Assembly: GCA_044868295.1 (NCBI GenBank)
Contig: JBIOWF010000214.1
Coordinates: 1-21,323 of the forward strand
Reading direction: 5' to 3'
DNA length: 21,323 nt
Source: JBIOWF01 sp044868295
Lineage (GTDB): Bacteria > Actinomycetota > Actinomycetes > Streptosporangiales > Streptosporangiaceae
In this document: piece by piece, positions 15,026 through 21,323 of the stretch
How positions within the stretch are numbered: the stretch's first letter is position 1
Layout of the letters: each line of letters opens with the position of its first letter
Program-made: the position numbers and the translations under genes
The notes under the pieces: model-generated
Told to the model about the DNA's origin: nothing
What the model saw: the letters and a program-made list of their open reading frames with translations, nothing else
Databases searched by the model: none

Positions 15026-15092
15026 CGGCCGTGCCGTGCTGACCCTGAGCGGGCGGCTGCTCCCGGACGCGGTGGTCCGCGACCTCACGTGA
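15026..15092 (+). pseudogene. Relic copy of the hemW 3' end
   Basis: Reads GRAVLTLSGRLLPDAVVRDLT and a stop, against GRAVLTLNGRLLADAVVRDLT in the intact hemW. DNA identity with 12538-12604 is high, with most differences being single bases. It has no start and no upstream hemW sequence. It is the left part of a duplicated block (see findings). Confidence 0.9.
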
Positions 15093-15196
15093 CGAGACGG
15101 ATGGTCGGCGGCTACCGGTAGGTCTCGCCGTGGCCGGCGGCCATCGTCCAGATGATCCCCAGGATCAGCGCGTACACCCAGATGACCGGAAGCAAA
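15085..15196 (-). pseudogene. Relic copy of the DUF4870 gene 3' end
   Basis: The minus strand encodes PVIWVYALILGIIWTMAAGHGETYR, split here by a TAG at 15112-15114, nine codons before the ancestral stop. The intact gene at 12597-12706 reads PVIWVYALVVGIMGTMAAS and on to YRYPLTFRFVT. Codons after the TAG still read TIRLVT. The relic overlaps the hemW relic by eight bases exactly as the parents do, and breaks off just before the 3' flank of paralog 2. Confidence 0.88.
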
Positions 15197-15207
15197 GACC
15201 CATGCGG

Positions 15208-15912
15208 TCAACGCGTCATGCGCTTGCGGGCGCCGCTCCGCCGGACGAGCACGACGATGGTCGTGACCACGGCGATCAGGAAGCCCACAAGCGGGAGCGC
15301 GATCAGTGCGATCGCCCCGCCGACGAGCTTGCCCGCGCTGCCGGCGAGCTCCTTGCCGACGCCGAATTTCACGCCCTCGCCTTCACACGTGACCTGGTAC
15401 GTCCCCGGCGCGGGCACGCCGACGTGGAACAGCAGCTCCCACTTGGTGGCGCCGACGGTGACCGTCTGGGAGGTGCTGGGCTGGGTGAGCGTGATCTTCT
15501 GGTTGGCGCTGCCCTGAACCTGGCACTGGACGTCCGTCGGCTGCGCGGCGGCCGCGTAGATGACCGGCTTGTTCTTGGGATCGAGCGGGACGCTGACGGT
15601 CTTCCCGCTGCCGAAGGTCGTGCTGGGCGCGGCCTCGTTGATGGTGGAGAAGAGGCCGCCGGCGAAGCCGCCGATGCCGACGATCAGCAGAACGAGGAAG
15701 AGCAGCCAGGCCAGGACGATCCAGAGGACTCGCGGGCGGATCGGGCCTGTCGCCTGAGGCGGCATGCCGTACCCGGGTGGTGGATACTGCTGGCCGTAGG
15801 CGGGCGGCGGCTGGCCGTACGGGCTGGACGGCTGGTTGTAGCCGTGTGGATTATTGGGTTGCGGTATCCTCCGGGTTTCGTCCCCGGGGCCCGTGTTCTG
15901 GTGCTCGTTCAT
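15208..15912 (-). CDS. Bitopic membrane protein with extracellular beta-type domain, paralog 2
   Basis: Unknown function, 234 residues with ATG 15912. Upstream codons to 16110 run through the hrcA promoter and operator and are not credible. The design matches paralog 1: a Pro/Tyr/Gln-rich tail with PPAYGQQ-type repeats (1-58), helix 1 (about 62-87), an extracytoplasmic domain with Cys130 and Cys176, helix 2 (about 199-224) and the basic end RRSGARKRM. Conserved blocks are LDPKNKPVIYA, TDVQC, KITLTQPS and VGVPAPGTYQVTC. The two paralogs differ most in the Pro-rich tail and just after helix 1. It is divergent from hrcA. Its 3' end abuts the DUF4870 relic, unlike paralog 1, which abuts the DUF3097 gene. 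Confidence 0.82.
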   Translation of the reverse strand: MNEHQNTGPGDETRRIPQPNNPHGYNQPSSPYGQPPPAYGQQYPPPGYGMPPQATGPIRPRVLWIVLAWLLFLVLLIVGIGGFAGGLFSTINEAAPSTTFGSGKTVSVPLDPKNKPVIYAAAAQPTDVQCQVQGSANQKITLTQPSTSQTVTVGATKWELLFHVGVPAPGTYQVTCEGEGVKFGVGKELAGSAGKLVGGAIALIALPLVGFLIAVVTTIVVLVRRSGARKRMTR

Positions 15913-15913
15913 G

Positions 15914-15934
15914 TGAACAATTGTCCATTGTCCA
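15914..15934 (-). promoter_or_regulatory. Palindrome and direct repeat just upstream of paralog 2
   Basis: TGAACAATTGTCCA (15914-15927) is a near-palindrome centred on ACAATTGT. It overlaps the tandem TTGTCCATTGTCCA (15921-15934), two copies of a 7-bp unit. The position, directly before the start codon, suits an operator or a T-rich leader. It differs in sequence from the CTTGCAAG pair before paralog 1. Confidence 0.3.
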
Positions 15935-16011
15935 CTTGTGGTCGGTTTGCAGCCCACTTGCTCCGCTCGTCCGCCAGGTGTTATCGCACCCTGTGGGCGG
16001 TGGCCGTAGAC

Positions 16012-16038
16012 TTGGCACTCGGGAACACAGAGTGCCAG
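16012..16038 (+). promoter_or_regulatory. CIRCE heat-shock operator
   Basis: TTGGCACTC (16012-16020), nine bases, then GAGTGCCAG (16030-16038): the HrcA-binding CIRCE element, consensus TTAGCACTC-N9-GAGTGCTAA. The two outer differences from consensus are mostly compensated, so the dyad is kept. A -10-like TAGACT (16007-16012) overlaps its left edge. HrcA bound here would repress its own operon until heat stress. Confidence 0.9.
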
Positions 16039-16072
16039 GGCCGGTGTTTCCGGCGCACAGGGAGGTGACACT

Positions 16073-17086
16073 TTGCTCGACGACCGCAAGCTGGCCGTGC
16101 TTCGTGCCATCGTCGAGGACTACGTGTCCACCAACGAGCCGGTGGGCTCGAAAGCCCTCGTGGACAGGCACAACCTGGGTGTTTCGCCGGCCACGATCCG
16201 CAACGACATGGCGGCGCTGGAGGAGCAGGGATACATCCACCAGCCCCACACGAGCGCGGGAAGGGTGCCCACGGACAAGGGATACCGCCTGTTCGTCGAT
16301 CGCCTCTCCCAGGTCAAGCCGCTGTCCGGCGCCGAGCGGCGGGCGATCGAGACCTTCCTCGCGGGCGCCGTCGATCTCGACGAGATCGTCATGCGCACGG
16401 TCCGGCTGCTCGCCCAGCTCACCCGGCAGGTCGCGGTGGTGCAATACCCGTCGCTGACCCGGTCGTCGGTCCGGCACGTCGAGATCGTGCCGCTGGCCGC
16501 GCAGCGGGTCATGCTCGTGCTGATCACCAACACGGGCCGGGTCGAGCAACGCGTGGTCGATCTGCCCGAGCCGGTGGCCGAGGACCGGATCGCCCACCTG
16601 CGGGCCGTCCTCAACGCCTGCCTGGACGGATGCGGTCTTTCGAGCGTGCCGGACACGGTGGCCGAGCTGCCCGAGCGGCTCGCCGTCGAGGACCGGCCGG
16701 TGGCCGCCACGATCTTGTCGGTCCTGCTGGAGACACTGGTCGAGCGGCACGAGGAGAAGATCGTCTTTGCGGGTGCCGCCAACCTCGCGGCGGCCGACTT
16801 CAGCGTCGGCCTGCGTGACGTGCTGGAGGCGCTGGAGGAACAGGTCGTGCTGATGCGCCTGCTCGGCGAGACCGGCGACCTGTCCGAGCTGACCGTCCGG
16901 ATCGGCTCGGAGAACCCGTACACCGGGCTTCGCGGCACATCGATCGTGGCGGCGGGATACGGTGCGGGCGACAAGGAACTGGCCCGGCTCGGAGTGCTGG
17001 GCCCGACTCGAATGGATTATCCGGTGACGATGGGTGCGGTGCGCGCGGTTGCGCGTTACGTCGGCCAGATCCTGGCGGGGTCATAA
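16073..17086 (+). CDS. hrcA: Heat-inducible transcription repressor HrcA
   Basis: Repressor of the CIRCE-controlled heat-shock genes, which needs the GroE chaperonin for activity. The start is TTG 16073, supported by GGGAGGTG a few bases upstream and by LDDRKLAVLRAIVEDYV, the normal N-terminus. Winged helix: EPVGSKALVDRHNLGVSPATIRNDMAALEEQGYIHQPHTSAGRVPTDKGYR region (about 22-74, quoted blocks are family signatures). A GAF-like domain follows, and the C-terminus contains IGSENPYTGLRGTSIVAAGY. 337 residues is the usual length. The CIRCE site directly upstream means autoregulation. dnaJ starts with the base after the hrcA stop codon, so the two are an operon. Confidence 0.97.
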   Translation: MLDDRKLAVLRAIVEDYVSTNEPVGSKALVDRHNLGVSPATIRNDMAALEEQGYIHQPHTSAGRVPTDKGYRLFVDRLSQVKPLSGAERRAIETFLAGAVDLDEIVMRTVRLLAQLTRQVAVVQYPSLTRSSVRHVEIVPLAAQRVMLVLITNTGRVEQRVVDLPEPVAEDRIAHLRAVLNACLDGCGLSSVPDTVAELPERLAVEDRPVAATILSVLLETLVERHEEKIVFAGAANLAAADFSVGLRDVLEALEEQVVLMRLLGETGDLSELTVRIGSENPYTGLRGTSIVAAGYGAGDKELARLGVLGPTRMDYPVTMGAVRAVARYVGQILAGS

Positions 17087-18220
17087 GTGGCCAAGGACTA
17101 CTACGCGACCCTCGGGGTGCGCCGCGACGCCAGCCAGGAAGAGATCAAAAAGGCATATCGCCGTCTCGCGCGCGAGTTGCACCCGGACATCAATCCAGAT
17201 CCGGAGACCCAGGAGCGGTTCAAGGAGATCACGCAGGCCTACGAGGTCCTGTCCGACACCAGTAAACGGCAGATGTACGACCTGGGAGCCGACCCGTTCA
17301 GCTCCGGCGCGGGCGCGGGTGCCGGAGGCTTCGGCGCGGGCTTCCCGTTCAGCGACATCATGGACGCCTTCTTCGGCTCCGCCGGCGCGTCGCGCGGGCC
17401 GCGCTCGCGCGCCAGGCGTGGGCGCAACGCGACGATCCGGGTCGAGCTCGACCTCGCCGAGTCCGCGTTCGGCACGACCCGCGAGATCGTGGTGGACACC
17501 GCCGTGCTCTGCGAGGTCTGCCAGGGCTCCGGAGCCGCCGCGGGCACCCACCCCGACACGTGTGACATGTGCCATGGCCGGGGAGAGGTCTCCCAGGTCA
17601 CCCGGTCGTTCCTCGGCCAGGTCATGACGTCGCGTCCGTGCCCGCAATGCGGCGGCTTCGGCAGCGTGATCCGTCACCCCTGCCTGGAGTGCTCGGGCGA
17701 GGGGCGGGTCCGCACCCGGCGCACCATCAAGGTCCGCATCCCCGCCGGTGTCGAGGACGGCACCCACATCCAGCTCGCCGGCGAGGGCGAGATCGGCCCC
17801 GGCGGAGGCCCGCCCGGCGACCTCTTCCTGGAGATCGTCGAACGGCCGCACCAGATCTTCGAGCGGCGCGGCGACGACCTGCACTGCACGGTCGCGATCC
17901 CGATGACCGCCGCCGCGCTCGGCACCTCGCTCACCATCCAGACGCTCGACGGCGCCGAGGAGATCGACGTCCGGCCCGGCACCCAGGCCGGGCAGGTCAT
18001 CCCGCTGTACGGCAGGGGCGTCCAGCGGCTGAACGAGAACGGCCGAGGCGATCTGCTCATCCACGTGAACGTGGAGACGCCGACCAAGCTGGACGCGCCG
18101 CAGGAGGAGCTGCTGAAGGAGCTGTCCAAGCTGCGCGGCGAGGAACGGCCACCCGGCAAGTTCACCCCCGGCCAGCAGGGCTTCTTCTCCCGCCTGAGGG
18201 ACGCCTTCAACGGCCGCTGA
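17087..18220 (+). CDS. dnaJ: Chaperone protein DnaJ
   Basis: Co-chaperone that delivers unfolded clients to DnaK and stimulates its ATPase. 377 residues with all type I parts: J-domain with His32-Pro33-Asp34, a Gly/Phe region (about 70-105), and a zinc-binding domain with four motifs CEVCQGSG (142), CDMCHGRG (159), CPQCGGFG (185) and CLECSGEG (199). Two substrate-binding beta domains and a dimerisation end (FFSRLRDAF) complete it. The GTG start follows the hrcA stop without a gap. This is the hrcA-linked DnaJ, normally the second DnaJ of actinobacteria besides the one in the dnaK operon. The rsmE methyltransferase gene that often follows in relatives is not here; a hairpin and a convergent operon follow. 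Confidence 0.96.
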   Translation: MAKDYYATLGVRRDASQEEIKKAYRRLARELHPDINPDPETQERFKEITQAYEVLSDTSKRQMYDLGADPFSSGAGAGAGGFGAGFPFSDIMDAFFGSAGASRGPRSRARRGRNATIRVELDLAESAFGTTREIVVDTAVLCEVCQGSGAAAGTHPDTCDMCHGRGEVSQVTRSFLGQVMTSRPCPQCGGFGSVIRHPCLECSGEGRVRTRRTIKVRIPAGVEDGTHIQLAGEGEIGPGGGPPGDLFLEIVERPHQIFERRGDDLHCTVAIPMTAAALGTSLTIQTLDGAEEIDVRPGTQAGQVIPLYGRGVQRLNENGRGDLLIHVNVETPTKLDAPQEELLKELSKLRGEERPPGKFTPGQQGFFSRLRDAFNGR

Positions 18221-18264
18221 GCGCCCACCCCGCCCACCCCGCCTGTTTCACCGGAACCGTCGCA

Positions 18265-18295
18265 CCCGCGGCCCGCTTCGCACCCGGGCCGCGGG
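18265..18295. terminator. Strong hairpin between dnaJ and the conservon operon
   Basis: CCCGCGGCCCG (18265-18275) pairs perfectly with CGGGCCGCGGG (18285-18295) over a 9-base loop. No T-run follows. It lies 45 bp after dnaJ and 80 bp from the GTPase gene stop, between convergent units, so it could serve both strands. Confidence 0.7.
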
Positions 18296-18312
18296 ATCGC
18301 GCGCGCCGCTCA

Positions 18313-18390
18313 GTCAGGCCGCGTAGCCAGGCCGTTCAGCCAGGCCGTTCAGCCCGATCATTCAGCCGGGCCGTTCAGCCGGGCCGGGAG
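18313..18390. repeat. 13-bp tandem repeats running over the GTPase stop codon
   Basis: Units at 18326-18338 and 18339-18351 are identical (GCCAGGCCGTTCA). Those at 18313-18325, 18352-18364 and 18365-18377 are variants, and a partial unit follows to about 18390. TCA in the unit at 18365-18377 is the GTPase stop codon on the minus strand. As the period is 13, repeated TGA codons occur in successive minus-strand frames. Confidence 0.88.
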
Positions 18391-18941
18391 ATGATGTCGT
18401 CGAGCAGGGCCACGATGACCTCCTTGACGGATCGCAGATCTCTGGCGTCACACTCGATCATCGGTATGCCGGTGGAGACGCCGAGCGCGTCCCGCACCTC
18501 CGGGATCGCGAAGCGCGGCGCGCCCTCGAAGTTGTTGACGGCCACCGCGAAGGGCGTTTCCCGCTCCTCGAAGTAGTCGACGGCCGGGTAGCACTGGTCG
18601 ATGCGGCGAGTGTCGACCAGGACGACCGCGCCGATGGCCCCGTCGACCAGGTCGTCCCACATGAAGGAGAACCTGTCCTGGCCGGGTGTGCCGAACAGGT
18701 ACAGCACGATCTCGCCCTTGAGCGTGATGCGGCCGAAGTCGAAGGCGACGGTGGTGGTCGTCTTCTGGTCCACGCCGTACAGGTCGTCGACGCCGACGGA
18801 GGCCTCGGTCAGGGCCGCCTCGGTCGTCAGCGGCTCGATCTCCGAGATCGTGCCGACGAAGGTCGTCTTGCCCACCCCGAAGCCACCGGCGATCACGATC
18901 TTGGCGGAGATCACCGGGTCAGAGCGCACGGACACCGTCAC
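18375..18941 (-). CDS. Conservon small GTPase (CvnD-like)
   Basis: Small Ras/Arf-like GTPase, the last member of the actinobacterial conservon module, thought to switch signalling at the membrane. With GTG 18941 it has 188 residues, preceded by AAAGGATCC. P-loop GGFGVGKT lies at 19-26, a switch region near TTTTVAFDFGRITL, and the G3-like FGTPGQDRF follows. G4 reads VNNFEG instead of the classical NKxD, as is common in this family. The start overlaps the DUF742 gene by 23 bases, so translation is coupled. The 3' end runs into the 13-bp repeats. Longer upstream codons are shadows of the DUF742 gene. Confidence 0.93.
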   Translation of the reverse strand: MTVSVRSDPVISAKIVIAGGFGVGKTTFVGTISEIEPLTTEAALTEASVGVDDLYGVDQKTTTTVAFDFGRITLKGEIVLYLFGTPGQDRFSFMWDDLVDGAIGAVVLVDTRRIDQCYPAVDYFEERETPFAVAVNNFEGAPRFAIPEVRDALGVSTGIPMIECDARDLRSVKEVIVALLDDIISRPG

Positions 18942-19371
18942 GGATCCTTTCGAGTAGTTCGCGCGACGGGTAGTCGGCGAGCGTGAGCCGCGCGTGGACC
19001 ACGAGGAGGCGCTCGGCCACGAGATCGGCGATGAGCACCCGGGCCACTCCCAGCGGGACCTTGAGGCTGGCCGCGACCTCGGCGACCGACAGCGGGAGCT
19101 GGCAGATCTCCACGATGTGCCGTCGTTCGAAGCCCAGCGGCGCCGACAGGGCGGCGGGGGAGGCCGTGACAACCGTCTCCATGCGCAGCCGTTCGTCCAC
19201 GGGGCGGGTGCGCCCTCCGGTGACGATGAACGGGCGGACCACCTCCCCGTCGTCGTCCCCGGCATCGGTGATCGCCGATCGTCCCGCGTCGGGCCGGCCC
19301 GGGCTGTGGAACGCCTGCCGTACCTCGATCATCCGTGGATCCGGCAGCCGGGGCCCCAGGTCGTTCACCAT
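18919..19371 (-). CDS. DUF742 protein (CvnC-like)
   Basis: Third gene of the conservon, about 150 residues. VVRPFIVTGGRTRP (about 47-60) is the family hallmark. The C-terminal half (PLGFERRHIVEICQ, then SVAEVAASLKVPLGVARVLIADL) looks like a winged helix, so DNA or protein binding is possible; the exact role is unknown. ATG 19371 overlaps the roadblock gene stop by seven bases; GTG 19368 is an alternative. The C-terminus overlaps the GTPase start. The first ~45 residues are less conserved in style and may be flexible. Confidence 0.92.
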   Translation of the reverse strand: MVNDLGPRLPDPRMIEVRQAFHSPGRPDAGRSAITDAGDDDGEVVRPFIVTGGRTRPVDERLRMETVVTASPAALSAPLGFERRHIVEICQLPLSVAEVAASLKVPLGVARVLIADLVAERLLVVHARLTLADYPSRELLERIRDGVRAL

Positions 19372-19784
19372 GGCAGGGCGTTCTTGAGCTCGGTGACCAT
19401 CTGCGGGGTGAGCACCGAGCCCGCCCGGTCGCAGAGCACGGTCATCTCGTGCCCGATCAGCCCCAGGTCGCAGCTGCCGCTCGCGAGGACACCCAGGCAG
19501 CTGCCGTCGGAGATGGCGGACACCAGCAGGAAGCCGCGGCGCATCTCGATCATGACGAGTTTCAGCCCGTCGAAGTCGTACCGCCGGGACGCGCTCTTGG
19601 AGAGGCTGGTGATCCCGGAGACGATGGCGGCCAGGTGTTCGCCGCCCTCCCTGGTGAGCCCCTCCGACATGGCCATGAGCAGGCCGTCGGAGGAGACGGC
19701 GACCGCGTCCGTGACGCCGTCGGTGTTGCGCACGAAGTTGGCCAGAAGCCAGTTGAAGCCCTGCGATTCCGTGGTCACCTGCAT
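19365..19784 (-). CDS. Roadblock/LC7 domain protein (CvnB-like)
   Basis: A 139-residue roadblock/LC7 protein, the conservon member expected to act on the GTPase, as MglB does with MglA. The alpha-beta pattern is clear: FNWLLANFVRNTDGVTDAVAV, then SSDGLLMAMSEG, HLAAIVSGITSLS, and LVMIEMRRGFLLVSAI near the centre. Start ATG 19784 lies two bases after the kinase-like gene's stop, with AGGAGA inside that gene's end. The stop overlaps the next gene. GTPase-activating function is a family inference; the sequence shows only the fold. Confidence 0.95.
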   Translation of the reverse strand: MQVTTESQGFNWLLANFVRNTDGVTDAVAVSSDGLLMAMSEGLTREGGEHLAAIVSGITSLSKSASRRYDFDGLKLVMIEMRRGFLLVSAISDGSCLGVLASGSCDLGLIGHEMTVLCDRAGSVLTPQMVTELKNALPW

Positions 19785-19786
19785 GG

Positions 19787-21323
19787 TCAGTTCTCCTGGT
19801 TGTCACGGGCGTGCGTGCTCCGGTGCGCGCCTGACCGGAAGTCGTTGAGCATGGACCGCACCTGTTCGGCCGACCGTTCCCTCGACTGTTCCCCGCGCGG
19901 CTGCGGGTCGGCCTGGCCGTACCTGGCGGGGGCCTCCGGGCGTCGCGCGCGGGGCACCCGCCGCACCAGGCCGTTGGGCGTCGTGGAGCCCGCGGGGGCG
20001 GTCGGCGGCCATGTCGCCTCGGGTGGGGACATGAGCGGCGCGGAGAGGGGCGTCGTGGCGTGCGTGCGCGCCGAGGCCGGAAGGGACGCCGCGGCGCCGG
20101 GCGCGGGGCCGCCCACCGTGGGGAGCGTAGGGCCGACTGCCTTGGAAAGCGTGGGGCCTGCGGCCGTGGGGAGCGCGGGTAGCGGGCCGGTGACAGACGT
20201 GGGGAGCGCGGTCAGCGGGCCGGTGACGGCCGCCATCGCCGGCTCGGGTTCGCGGGCCTGCGGCCGGCCGCCGACCATCAGCTCGGCCGGCAGGACCACC
20301 CGGGCGGTGATGCCCGCCAGCGGTGAATCGTGCAGCCACACCTTGATCCCGAGCCGGCGGGCGAGCCGGCCCACCACGTAGTGACCGAGATAGCGGGCGG
20401 GCGCCACGAGGAAGCTCCGCTCGCCGCGCAGCCGGGCGTTGGCGGTCTCCAGCTCGCCGGGCGGCATCCCGACGCCCTGGTCGACGATGGCGATCTGATA
20501 CTGGGTCGGGTTGCCTCTGGCCTGGATCTCGACGTCCTGATCCGGAGGGGAGTAGACCAGCGCGTTCTCGATCAGCTCGGCGAGCAGGTGGGCCACCTCG
20601 GCGACGACCGCGCCGCGGACCAGCGCGTCGTCGACCCGCCTCAGCACCACCCGCCGGTAGTCCTCGACCTCGGACAGGGCGGAGCGCACCACGTCGCCGA
20701 TGGACACGGGCTCCGCCTGCCGCCGCGGGCTCTGCTCGCCCACGAGGACGAGGAGACTCTCGGCGTTGCGCCGCATGCGGGTGGCCAGGTGGTCGAGCTC
20801 GAACAGGTTGGCCAGCACATTGGGATCGGACTCCTCACGTTCGAGCGCGCTGATGAAGCCGAGCTGGCGGCGGACCAGGTTCTGGTTGCGGCGGCCCAGG
20901 TTGGCCAGGGACTCCGCGGTGTTGCGCCGCAGCACCGCCTGCTCGGAGGCGAGCCGTACGGCGGTCTCGTGCACATTGATCAGAGCACCGGCCACCTCGG
21001 CGAACTCGTCGCGGCGGCGGGCGAGCGAGGAGTCGACCCCGGCGATGACATCCCCCGGGTCTCCTTGATCGGAGAACTCGGCGGCCTGGATCCGCGCCAC
21101 CGCCTCGGGCAGCCGGTGCTCGGCCACGTCGTTGGCCTCGATGGTGAGCTGCTTGAGCGGCTTGATGATCGATCGCGAGGTCACCATGCCGAGCAGGAAG
21201 GCGCCGAGCACGATGACTGCGGCGACCACGAGGAGGGCGATCAGCAGCCGGGTGGCGTCGTCCTTCTCCGCCAGCGCGGCGCTCGTCACGTCGTCGCCGA
21301 CGCCCTGCTGCACCTTGCGCAGG
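19787..21323 (-). CDS. Conservon sensor-histidine-kinase-like protein (CvnA-like), 5' end beyond window
   Basis: First gene of the conservon, partial. The frame is open to the window end (GTG 21313 is only an internal option). Visible from that point: tail of an extracytoplasmic sensor region, a transmembrane helix (LLIALLVVAAVIVLGAFLL), a HAMP-like linker with SRSIIKPLKQL, a dimerisation region (LGRRNQNLVRRQLGFISALE, then LDHLATRMRRNAESLLVL) and a GHKL ATPase domain with N-box ELIENALVYSPP and DQGVGMPPGELE. The only His in the dimerisation region is in LDHLATR, typical of these proteins. About 170 C-terminal residues are Pro/Ala/Thr-rich and probably disordered, with a 33-bp duplication at 20166-20231 (11 residues, VTGPLxALPTx type). 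Operon order is kinase, roadblock, DUF742, GTPase. Confidence 0.92.
   Translation of the reverse strand, partial: LRKVQQGVGDDVTSAALAEKDDATRLLIALLVVAAVIVLGAFLLGMVTSRSIIKPLKQLTIEANDVAEHRLPEAVARIQAAEFSDQGDPGDVIAGVDSSLARRRDEFAEVAGALINVHETAVRLASEQAVLRRNTAESLANLGRRNQNLVRRQLGFISALEREESDPNVLANLFELDHLATRMRRNAESLLVLVGEQSPRRQAEPVSIGDVVRSALSEVEDYRRVVLRRVDDALVRGAVVAEVAHLLAELIENALVYSPPDQDVEIQARGNPTQYQIAIVDQGVGMPPGELETANARLRGERSFLVAPARYLGHYVVGRLARRLGIKVWLHDSPLAGITARVVLPAELMVGGRPQAREPEPAMAAVTGPLTALPTSVTGPLPALPTAAGPTLSKAVGPTLPTVGGPAPGAAASLPASARTHATTPLSAPLMSPPEATWPPTAPAGSTTPNGLVRRVPRARRPEAPARYGQADPQPRGEQSRERSAEQVRSMLNDFRSGAHRSTHARDNQEN
20166..20231 (-). repeat. 33-bp in-frame tandem duplication in the kinase-like gene tail
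   Basis: Two adjacent 33-bp units (20166-20198 and 20199-20231) differ at only a few bases and encode 11 residues each (VTGPLTALPTS and VTGPLPALPTA). Further shorter GTGGGGAGCG copies lie just upstream in plus-strand coordinates. Frame is kept, so the repeat lengthens the disordered tail. Confidence 0.85.

Noticed and set aside
14427..15092. 221-codon plus-strand frame ending like HemW
   Set aside because: Only its last ~22 codons are hemW-derived; the rest is antisense to membrane-protein paralog 1. I annotate the relic alone.
18375..21323. Kinase/roadblock/DUF742/GTPase cluster as a new signalling system
   Set aside because: This is the known actinobacterial conservon (Cvn) arrangement. 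A cytochrome P450 partner, seen in some, is not in this window.

Overview
The window is high-GC DNA from an actinobacterium. The codon use, the GTG and TTG starts, the gene order comEC-holA-rpsT-lepA-hemW-hrcA-dnaJ, the actinobacterial DUF3097 gene and the four-gene conservon operon all point to Actinomycetota. Streptosporangiaceae-like relatives (Nonomuraea, Streptosporangium) are my best guess, which is an inference from sequence style only.

Layout. 1-2556: 3' part of comEC, whose N-terminal domain is split by a Ser/Pro/Ala repeat insertion. 2554-2700: a relic that looks like the end of an IS200/IS605 (TnpB-type) element between comEC and holA. 2707-3684: holA. 3685-4218: gene-poor DNA with a 12-bp tandem repeat and the first ~40 codons of a decayed Tat-secreted PhoX-like gene. 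4219-5149 (minus): a MarR-type regulator and rpsT with promoter and terminator. 5470-6483 (minus): a membrane-anchored GH18-like enzyme, divergent from lepA (6558-8387). 8388-8709: decayed DNA ending in a LexA-like box before a 96-residue unknown gene. 9066-9704: a MOSC protein, then a 7-bp repeat array. 10003-11274 (minus): a secreted GH18 chitinase with a clear promoter and a downstream palindromic operator. 11387-12604: hemW. 12597-15912 (minus): a DUF4870 protein, a DUF3097 protein and two paralogous membrane proteins. 16073-18220: hrcA-dnaJ behind a CIRCE operator. 18375-21323 (minus): a conservon operon (sensor-kinase-like protein, roadblock/LC7, DUF742, small GTPase), cut by the window edge.

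How it works together. Most genes are housekeeping: DNA uptake and replication (comEC, holA), translation (rpsT, lepA), heme insertion (hemW), heat-shock control (hrcA-dnaJ). The accessory content is chitin-type polysaccharide degradation, a conservon signalling module and small regulators. The conservon is a known actinobacterial system, so I do not present it as new.

The most informative unexplained structure is a relic duplication. The junction of the hemW 3' end and the DUF4870 3' end (about 12538-12706) recurs in decayed form at 15026-15196, directly beside the second copy of the paralogous membrane-protein gene. The simplest reading is that a block of about 2.5 kb was duplicated in tandem and most of the second copy was then deleted. 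Three genes in the window also have short direct repeats that carry and repeat their stop codon.
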